Positions 55,686-64,000 of a stretch of 64,000 nucleotides of DNA are shown in pieces. How positions within the stretch are numbered: the stretch's first letter is position 1; each line of letters opens with the position of its first letter. Made by a program: the position numbers and the translations under genes. Under the pieces are notes generated by a model that made no database searches, was not told the DNA's origin, and worked only from the letters and a program-made list of their open reading frames with translations. The DNA comes from Ascidia mentula (Eukaryota > Chordata > Ascidiacea > Phlebobranchia > Ascidiidae): contig OX387199.1 of the NCBI GenBank assembly GCA_947561715.1, forward strand, positions 15,443,001 through 15,507,000, written 5' to 3'.

Positions 55686-57270
55686 AACCCGACCCGTAAA
55701 TAAACCTTGTATTCAATTTGTGCAAAGTATTTTTTCCCGAGATCGAATTTTCGAAAACTACTCTTGTTTTTGACGTCACGCATGCCTTCCATGTGTAGAA
55801 TCCTATTTAGTTTGTGATGGCAAAGTAATGCGAACACAACATTTCAAAGACATTTTTATTTGAAAAAATCTGTATTTGAAAAATTTGGACAAAGTAACAT
55901 CTTTGACGCCAGATCTGCGCTGCCGAAACTAAAGAACAAAAATACGTGAAATTTGGTTCGTGAACGCACTCTAGTTTGTTGTTTCCTTGTCTCTATTAAT
56001 GCCCAGTCACGCTTTTAGGTTGTATTTTATGAGTCATAATTTTATGTACCACAGCATGAGTCACGCGATGAGTTGATCAGACTCGCCTTCCACGTTCACA
56101 GGTGGATACTCTTATCATGTGTGAGTGTTGGAACGCCTAACATCAACTTGGGTATAATCATTTTGGACTTTATAATGATGCGGTGGTTCTCCTTGCTTCC
56201 AGTGACTTCCTTACTACATTTTGTCTCTGGATCAACATTCACTTGTAAATATGATATTATGATGTGGGAAACATTCCATGCAACCAACTCATGGAATACA
56301 AACTATCGACAGAGGGAAATATATTCTACCAACTACAAAGTTCAACGAAAAAAGTTAAAAACACCCCAACAAAACCCCTTCCCACGCGCCTTGTACATAA
56401 ACCTCGCCCTTTGTATTTTGTGCGTTATCATCGACGCAGAAGTGCAGCTTATTGTTGTCAAGATAATACAAACTTTTTGTGATGCCAAATCTCTGCAGTG
56501 ATCATTTCATCACTTTGCTATAAAATCGCTTTCAAAAATCTTTCTTCTTTTGACGTTGTATCAAATATTTGTGGTTATTTCAATATTATTCCCAACAACT
56601 ATTGTTGCTGTCCTTAATTGAAGTAAATTCCTATGGTCAGTAATTGGTTGGAGTGTTAATGCTGTTTATGAAAACTTTTGTTTTTGATTTGTTTTCTGCA
56701 ACTGCAACTATTTTGTGCTACTTGTTGTTGTTATCAATAAACACAGTGTTGAGAGGGTAAACGTGTGTGTATTCTTGAACTTGTGAATTCTTATACGAGG
56801 AGGAAGAAATGGAAGGCGAACGAGGAGAAAATTGATGATGCAGGGGGTTGAAATTGATGATGCAGAAGGAAGAAATTGATGGCGCAGGAAGAAGAAATTG
56901 ATGGTGCAGGAGGAAGAAATTGATGGTGCTGGAGGAAGAAATTCGAAGCGGCAGGAGGAAGAAATTGATGGTGAGGTTGTTGTAAATTAATTATCATAGC
57001 AAGTTGGTGAAATACTTTAAGAAAAAATTCTTCGCGCACGAGTAAACGCCTTTACCTATCGGAAACAGGAACGTTGACAGAATTTTAATTTTGCAGTAAA
57101 GAACTTAATCGAATATAAAAAGCATAAATGGCATTGGCACTGCTAAAACCACGGGTTATCGTGTCAGGAATCCCACGTTAATTGTGTCAAACCCTCTGCT
57201 TGAAATCGCGTATTGTCGTTGGGATTTACGCTCGATAATGGGATTGCACGAAACAAAAACTGAGAAATTT
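55686..57270 (+). repeat. Copied 3' flank of gene A (partner 9337-10968)
   Basis: The alignment to gene A's flank is continuous, including the conserved block at 55765-55840 and the GA minisatellite at 56796-56980. It ends after GCACGAAACAAAAACTGAG where repeat Y starts in the other copy. Confidence 0.8.
56796..56980 (+). repeat. 22-bp GA-rich minisatellite, second array
   Basis: Units of AGGAGGAAGAAATTGATGGTGC, sister to 10556-10740 but with a different unit composition. Confidence 0.8.
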
Positions 57271-57271
57271 A

Positions 57272-57540
57272 AGGAAAACCTTTTCAACGTTAGTAATGAT
57301 TGGGAATTTTTATTGCATCTGATATCTCATTTGTCACAACGACGTCTTTGCCAGGATGTTGACCAGACGTGGGCAATGAAATTGATTAGGAAATGTCAGT
57401 TATTAATGTCAGGTTGTTAAAATATCCATGCCATTTTCATAAATGTGTTTGTCTATGTTTGGCTGCTGCCTAGATTTTGGAAAACATATCCAAACCCTAA
57501 TTTGGAAGGTTGCTTCTTTTCCATATGCTTTTAAATAAAC
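57272..57540 (+). repeat. Repeat Z, copy 2
   Basis: Starts GGAAAACCTTTTCAACGTTA; repeated at 58463-58720 and, reversed, at 15130-15260. The region 57541-58290 holds a further piece (57830-57900) shared with 15290-15380 but no gene. Confidence 0.6.
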
Positions 57541-58339
57541 ATGTTCCTATATAACATATATATGCGTTGTTGGGTTTGTCATGGTGTGTACTAAATAATC
57601 TTTCCACTTATAGACACAGGAGTATGAGATTGTATGTGTTTTACCAGCTTCACAAACCAACATGTACTATATTTGGGAAATGTTATAATACGGACAAGAC
57701 GCTGCGGTGGCCGACAAAACGATGATTAAGATTGATAATCATGTTTGTCACTGGCGAGCTTTGTCCGGTGCATGTACGGCTCACCTTGCGACCACAATCG
57801 CGGCTATTACATCACATTTTTTTTGTCAATGAAGAGGCAAACCCTTAAGGTCTACATGCATTGACACCTACTATGACGACATAAGGGTTTGTTGTTTGAC
57901 GTCAGCGTTTTCATTCCCTCTTACAATCACATACTTCCATTCAACCACAAATCGTCACAAACAAGCAAAGAAAATTCAATAAGTTTAGTAATGAGTGAGA
58001 CCACAGAAATTAACACTGAACCCTTTTGTCTAAGTTGTCCGTTCCCAACTGGCTTAGTTTTAAACATCACCAACTCATAGTTAACTTTTAGTGTCAAGCA
58101 TCACACGCATCATTATCATTGCTTGTCTTTAAGATTGATTCCATGGTTTTGCTAGAATCCCGCCCTCAACTGAACATGGTCTTTTAATCACCGACACCAT
58201 TTTATTAGGATAGGAAGTTGATAATTTGAAACAGAACGTTTCCGATGTCGACTTCCTTTAATTTTCCAGTTAACCAGCTGACTTCAATCGGAAGTTTTCT
58301 CTTTAAAATTATTGTGTTTTGTTGGATAGAACAAAAGTG

Positions 58340-58451
58340 TTTTTAGCAGCGTTTGATGCGTGCGTCTCAATGTGTCAATATTACAACACTCTGGCATACG
58401 AGCGAGGTGGCATTAAGATATTCGTATTTCCAACATAAAAATGCTTTAATT
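58340..58451 (+). repeat. Empty-site counterpart of the PLE-1 left flank
   Basis: Aligns with 11414-11525 (GTTTGATGCGTGCGT, TCTGGCATACGAGCGAGGTG, ATAAAAATGCTTTAAT). Here the sequence continues without a PLE. Confidence 0.65.
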
Positions 58452-58462
58452 GACAAATTATG

Positions 58463-58720
58463 AGGAAAACCTTTTCAACGTTAGTAATGATTGGGAATTT
58501 TTAAGGCATCTAATGACTCATTTGACACAACGACGTCTTAATTTGCCAGGATATTGACCAGACGTAGGCAAGAAAATGGATTAGGAAATGCCAGTTATAA
58601 ATGTCAGGTGGTCAAAAAATAGAAATCATTTGTATAAAAATGTCTGTCTATGTTTGGTTGCTGCCGAGATTTATATTTGGGAAATCGAATCCAAACCTTA
58701 CATTTGGAAGATTGCTTACG
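58463..58720 (+). repeat. Repeat Z, copy 3
   Basis: Diverged copy of 57272-57540, about 1.2 kb downstream in the same direction and about 200 bp before the start of gene D. Confidence 0.6.
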
Positions 58721-58920
58721 CACAGAAAGTGGTTTTAAATCTTTTCCAAAAAAATTCGTGGGATTGACAAATATTTTTGATGTAGGGTTAGAATATTTTA
58801 TTTAAAGCTGACTTTGTGAATAATTACGCAATATAAAAACATTTTGTTTTGCAATTATTGGTTGATCAGTGGGAGAATTTGAGACAGGGTTGGATCCGTC
58901 TTGTTGACTTCAAACTAAAC

Positions 58921-59886
58921 ATGGGAGCAAGGTTTGTGAGACCAAAGACAATATAGGAACATGACAATGTAAGATATAAACTCTGTGTTTTATCAGGTAT
59001 TGGTTGAAGGTGGTTGTTGTTGGAATCCTCATCTCACTCACTTCAGCTCAAAGTATACATTTTGTTGTTACTTTTTGTAGCTACCGTTTAGGGTGACCCA
59101 ATGATAATCCCTTTCAATCTATTCAAAGATAGTTCGGGTGAAAAAACTTTAAATCCTGCAGCTTTGGACTGCGACCCTGGTCTCTACCAGCAAAATCAAA
59201 TAAATTTTCCACGAGAATTTCCACGCGGACACAAACAATAATCATGATGCATAAATGGCCTCGTATTTCTTGGGAATAACCGTGCGTTACAAATCTGCCG
59301 AACGAGGGCAAAATCCACCAGCTTTAAACCAGGAATTTCCACAGATCCTTGAGGCATTTGTCATCAGTTTGGGCGGGAAGAAGAGAATATTTGATTAATT
59401 CACATAAAAAAAAACAATTTAAGGATATCTCACGTTTCATTCACGCAACAACGAACATAGGTTGCAGACGCACTTCAGCTAGCGATATTTCTTGTTATTT
59501 CACTTTGTATTGGGGATGTCCCATAGGTACGTTTGTTATTACAGAAAAACATTTTAATCACAAACATCCATGGACTGTTTTACGATTATTAGGTGAAGAG
59601 CAAGAAAAGTCCTCGGGTTCTAAGACAAAGAGTTTTTACAGTTTTTCGCTTCTTTAGTTTAAATTTTTAATATCATTTACTTGGGTTTATAAGTGATGAC
59701 GAATTATTTCAAATGGATTTACTTTCATGTGAATTGTGCAGAGTTCACTTGCGATCATGGGAGGTGGGAGGTGGACGCTCAGTGGTTTTGTGATAATGGT
59801 AGTCGCTCCGCTTGCTATGACGGAAGTGATGAGAAACCGGCCAACTTTCCCACTTATCCTGAAAACTCAACCAGTCCTTACATGAG
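58921..59886 (+). CDS. Receptor gene D: first three exons of a fourth multi-LDLa receptor (partial)
   Basis: Exon 1 is 58921-58931 (MGAR, 11 coding nt), exon 2 58997-59052 (signal peptide YWLKVVVVGILISLTSAQ), exon 3 59742-59886 (first LDLa module, FTCDHGRWEV, WFCDNG, DGSDEKPANF). Donors are GT, and phases (2, 1, 2) agree with gene B. The next exon should lie beyond base 64000, because the DNA after exon 3 is the same long intron that precedes the first visible exon of gene A. The upstream TTGGTTGATCA near 58861 is shared with gene B. Expected to be a secreted-then-anchored receptor ectodomain start; the rest cannot be judged here. Confidence 0.78.
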
Positions 59887-61569
59887 GTAAAAGCAGTTAA
59901 ATATGTTCCCTGCCTTCGTGTTGGCTGAATTGTCCAAGAAGTAATGGACGAGCGAAAAACACCCAAGTAGTTTTAAGAACCCACACGTTGAGATATCTTG
60001 TTTCTTGTAATATTTCAATACAAATGAAGATAGCGGAAGGACCACTCGGAAAAAAGTTCATTGCAACAAAAACACATTTAACATAAAGGAACACTGGAGG
60101 CTCCCTAGGCTACGCATGCGTTCATAGTCGTTGCTGGTCACGAAGTCTGCAAAATCCTTTTAAAATAACATAAATAACACAAAGGTGAAAGTCTCCTGGG
60201 CCTTTCAGGTTCTCGCCTATAATGTTATCATTCTGACGTAGCAGCATGAGTTGACTTATTGTTTCTTATTCAGTTTACCTCACACTGTTGGAATGGATGT
60301 ATTTGTAATTGCCCGATTAAGCTTTTGCTAAAGTTAATGAAACACGGAAATTTAAAATGTAAAAGAATTAAACTGCAAAGGAACGCGGGCCTAAGTTTGG
60401 AAATAAACGCAATAATTGACTATAGTTCAGAAATGCTTGGAACTTGAAGATCAAAAAAAGAGCTAAGATATTAAATTATCAGAATTTTCCGAAAGGTAAA
60501 AAACCTCCCTAAAAAAGATTACGAAACATTTTATTGATTCCGTCCGCTTTTAAGCGAATGTGACAAAATCCAGATCTTCACCAATTCTGCATGCATTTGT
60601 TCTTCAACATTTGGTGCAAATGGATTTTGGATTCGTTAAGTTCGTCCCCTTTGAAAAATGATGTTTAATACTTTCCGACAAATTCCTCAAGTGTCCCTCA
60701 TTGCTTTTTTGAAATAGTCCTGATAATTAGTTTATTAAATATGGCAATACTGTCAGCTAAATTAGTATAACGTACGTGTTAGAATAACTAAGCCAAGTTT
60801 TTTTTTTGCCGTGCAAAAACACAGACTGCTCCTTTCGCAAATTCATACTCTCATAACTTCTCCCCTTGACAGCCGTGAAGTTCGTGCTAGAAGTCGACGG
60901 CTTATGCTGTATAAACAGTTACTATGGTAAATACATATGTACAAATATCTGAAAGCTTAAAATAACTTCCTTCGAAATGTTCATGACGTGTTGTGACGCC
61001 TATAACACACGTGCTTTCAGTTAACGACGTTGCTATCCACTTCTTATGACGTCATAACCCTCACTGTGGTTGCAATGGAGTGACGAGTTGGCAGCATTTA
61101 GTACAAGCTTGTTGGTCAAGGCCTTATAATGGCAAATACTTGCTGCGTATATTGGTGTTACGCTTCTTGAAACAACGCTTTACTATGTCCTTACGACGCT
61201 GCGTTAACCACAAGCCTGTTCCCGTACGACGTTTACCACTTTCTTGTATAAAACCTTGTACATGCAACTTCAAAATACCAATATACAAATCCCGTGCTAA
61301 AAATAACACACGTGCTAAAAGCCAACAAAGAAAGGCACTCTTTTAGAAACACCCAACGGTGTCACATGAGATGGAGCTAGCGGTACGAAATCAACGTGCG
61401 GTGATTGGTGCGTTCAAGACGATTATATGAATTTAAATCTAAATTAACAAAAACATTAAATCAATAATGGAGGTGAGAAAAGTGACGCAAAAGAATGTAA
61501 ACGAAAAAGCTTGGAAAAGGTCAAATAGGTGATAGCGAGTTCCTTTGCCCTACAACAACCTTTTGCTCT

Positions 61570-62035
61570 TATCTGTTTTTTCCCACCTCTGTATGTTTTG
61601 TTATTGTAAAGTTTTAGGTTGCAGGTTGTGTATTGTTATTCACACATCAACTTCCAACCTCTGTATGTTTTGTCATTGTAAAGTTTTAGGTTGTAGGTTG
61701 TGTATTGTTATTCACACATCAACTTTCAACCTCTGTATGTTTTGTTATTCTAAAGTTTTAGGTTGTAGGTTGTGTATTGTTATTCACACATCAACTTTCA
61801 ACCTCTGTATGTTTTGTTATTCTAAAGTTTTAGGTTGCAGGTTGTGTATTGTTATGCACACATCAACTTCCAACCTCTGTATGTTTTGTTATTGTAAAGT
61901 TTTAGGTTGCAGGTTGTGTATTGTTATTCACACATCAACTTTCAACCTCTGTATGTTTTGTTATTGTAAAGTTTTAGGTTGCAGGTTGTGTATTGTTATT
62001 CACACATCAACTTCCAACCTCAGTATGTTTTGAAA
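61570..62035 (+). repeat. 72-bp minisatellite, long array, left part
   Basis: More than six units of the same 72-bp repeat as 1600-1790, with few differences between units. The 162-codon frame across it is a repeat translation (24-residue period) and not considered a gene. Confidence 0.92.
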
Positions 62036-62752
62036 TTTCTGTTGCTGCCAGGCATATTGCAATTAAAAATGTACTGATCTTCTGGCATAAACGTACTGTA
62101 TTTTACGACGTTTCGTCTGCCATGCGGCGAGACGTCATCAGGTATAACGCAACAATTGAATCACACTGAAACACGCAGGGGCACAAAAGAAAAAGAAAAA
62201 AGGGGAACGTTGACACCGCTTGTCAACTCACGTGCTAGAGGTAGAGGCACCAAACATTGCAGAAGACACAACAATTACAACAAATTATTGTAAACTGCCG
62301 GAAAGAAAACACATTGTTCTTTGTTATTGACGCAACCACTATTTTTGTGGATGTGCAACGACTCAAGAAATAGCCGCTTGGCGTGGTTCAGCTCCATTTC
62401 CAGGACTTGGGCTCTACCGAAGTCAACTTTATGTCGCAATGTCACCGCATGATTGGCCAACGCAGTCTTGCTGGCATCTTTCGATGCGACATCACGGCGA
62501 TGCTCTTTCAGTCGCGTCTTGAAGGCCCTCCCGGTTTCGCCGATGTATACACCACTGCAATCCTTGCATGGTATCGAATAGACCACCCCCTTTGGCTCGA
62601 AAGCCTCCGTAGCAATGGGTCGTGAAATTAGATTGCCAAGCGTTGTATGAGGCTTCGTGTAAACTTTTATGCCGTAATGTTTCGGTAAGGCCAGGGACGT
62701 AGGGAATTACAACAGTACGTTTATGCCAGAAGATCAGTACATTTTTAATCTG
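62031..62752 (-). mobile_element. Short PLE inserted into the minisatellite
   Basis: Minus-strand frame 62586-62275 encodes a GIY-YIG domain (VYSIPCKDC, VYIGETGR, TRLKEHRRD) ending FFPAVYNNLL. The reverse transcriptase is absent. Perfect 38-bp inverted ends lie at 62062-62099 and 62712-62749. GTATGTTTTG occurs on both outer sides and fits a 10-bp target duplication within a 72-bp unit. A hammerhead-like core (CTGATGA 62141-62135, GAAA 62114-62111, minus strand) lies near the left end. Confidence 0.82.
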
Positions 62753-63035
62753 TATGTTTTGTTTTTGTAAAGTTTTGGGTTGTGTATTGTTATTCACACA
62801 TCAACTTCCAACCTCTGTATGTTTTGTTGTTGTAAAGTTTTTGGTTGTAGGTTGTGTATTGTTATTCACACATCAACTTCCAACCTCTGTATGTTTTGTT
62901 GTTGTAAAGTTTTAGGTTGTAGGTTGTGTATTGTTATGCACACATCAACTTCCAACCTCTGTATGTTTTGTTGTTGTAAAGTTTTAGGTTTTAGGTTGTG
63001 TATTGTTATTCACACATCAACTTCCAACCTTTACA
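62750..63035 (+). repeat. 72-bp minisatellite, long array, right part
   Basis: Four units continuing the array after the PLE. Several units here carry GTTGTTGTAAAG where the left part has GTTATTGTAAAG, so the two sides have different unit variants. Confidence 0.9.
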
Positions 63036-64000
63036 TATCCTTTTATGGATAGTTGCCGTTAATCTGGTTTATATAAAACCAAACCTAGCACTAACAGGTT
63101 TGACGACTCTACATGTTTAAAGTGCATATGACACGGCCATGACAACTTTGCGTAAAACTAAAGGTACATCTACAACAAACATATATCCACCCATAAACAT
63201 ATATATAAGTTTTACGGTTCTACGTCAACTAAAAAATGTAGAAAACTGCACGAAAAGTAACGTCGACCAAAAATCGTAAACCTTTTGCGCTGAGGAGAAA
63301 AGGACATCGCACTTGGTACTCGCGTCGAAAAAATGCATTGTTTACATAGGAGAAGGCGCCTTTTTTTCAGATGTTAAAAATACGTCATTGTGACGTCACA
63401 AACCAAAGGTTTATTTGTCCCTAATTAACGGAAGACCATAGGGTATATCAGAAACGACATTACACTATAGTTCGATAAGACGGGAATGGTGCGTTTCATT
63501 GCTAAGTGACATTACATGACGCCATTTTGGATGTGATGTCATAACTTTAACCTCCCCTTTGTGTTGACTTTAATTTGATGATTCCAACATTTCTAGTTAC
63601 GAACTATATTGTGAAAAATACATTAGTGGTTGATTGTGGCGAAGTAAATAAATCATTTATGACGCGAACTCGTAGGCAATGCCACTGTCGGACAAAAAGT
63701 GGTATTATGATAGAATAACTGTGTTGCATAATCAGCTAATTTGGTCGGTTTTTCTCGGCGGTCTTTGCCAGCCTCAAAATTCAATTAACCTATTTCTATA
63801 TTTTGCTGTGAGTGGACAAAACGACAATGCTAAATTGACGGTTTTTCTCTGTCGTGTTTTCAAAAGTTCTTGTATCAAGTTATCGATCATAAATGCTGTA
63901 ACAACAAGAACACACCCAGTAACTGTTTCATCATTACACAACTAAATAAGACATAATAGGTCGAACAGCGGCCATCTGTCTTCAGCTTAAATTAACATAA

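Larger units (their letters stand above)
59962..64000. repeat. Right copy of the segmental duplication (partner 1-2439)
   Basis: Starts at CCCAAGTAGTTTTAAG, the same as base 1, and runs to the window edge. Differences from the left copy are sparse apart from an expanded minisatellite, a PLE insertion and about 300 bp (63036-63355) missing on the left. Part of that extra piece (63105-63135) matches the reverse complement of 2745-2785. It lies within the long intron of gene D. Confidence 0.85.

Noticed and set aside
61545-62033. 162-codon frame with a 24-residue period (LCMFCYCKVLG type)
   Set aside because: It is a translation of the 72-bp minisatellite, stays open only because 72 is divisible by three, and has no start context or homologue.
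61570-63035. CRISPR-like array
   Set aside because: Units are contiguous without unique spacers, and the genome is eukaryotic; it is a minisatellite.

Overview
The window looks like nuclear DNA of a compact, AT-rich chordate genome, most likely an ascidian tunicate close to Ciona. The reasons are short introns, multi-LDLa-repeat 7TM receptor genes in tandem, a recognisable chordate proteasome alpha-5 fragment, a METTL27-like gene, abundant Penelope-like retroelements (PLEs) and a composite tRNA-derived SINE. Species assignment is inference from sequence character alone. All gene models were built by hand from splice sites, reading phase and comparison between copies inside the window.

The backbone is a family of four related receptor genes, called A to D here. 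A (2839-9336, +) has its first exons left of the window. B (34239-25750, -) is complete from start codon to last exon. C (49215-55418, +) is nearly complete, lacking only an identified first micro-exon. D (58921 onward, +) has its first three exons here and the rest beyond the right edge. The protein plan is a signal peptide, about ten LDLa-type cysteine modules, a Thr-rich linker, then a rhodopsin-type 7TM domain closest in motif to relaxin/GRL101-type receptors. No leucine-rich repeats were found between the LDLa and 7TM parts, and extracellular loop 2 is unusually long. C reads open throughout (about 1027 aa). A is degraded, and A and B share a one-base shift between TM6 and TM7.

Region by region: 1-2439 is a near-identical copy of 59962-64000, lying in the same long intron of A and D. 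Gene A spans 2.8-9.3 kb, with a fossil gag fragment and two SINEs in its introns. A PLE, the 5' part of a second PLE and a truncated PSMA5 piece occupy 11.5-15.0 kb. A patchwork of about 1-kb repeats (X), a fossil gypsy pol piece and PLE scraps surrounds a five-exon METTL27-like gene (19481-22143), and a truncated second copy of that gene lies at 23.6-25.3 kb. Gene B spans 25.7-34.2 kb with a PLE in one intron. A 1.3-kb-arm palindrome made of two PLE copies lies at 35591-38283. A single-exon four-TM channel-like gene resembling the membrane domain of LRRC8/pannexin proteins is at 42846-43880 (-). A broken BEL/Pao fossil containing a solo LTR occupies 44.4-47.4 kb. Gene C follows, then a duplicated gene-A-type 3' flank, then gene D, then the right copy of the duplication with an expanded 72-bp minisatellite split by another PLE.

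Two themes stand out. One is a receptor cluster evolving by duplication, intragenic conversion and decay. The other is a set of PLE ends that carry hammerhead-ribozyme-like cores (CUGANGA, stem II, GAAA) and recur as inverted terminal copies in at least three insertions.
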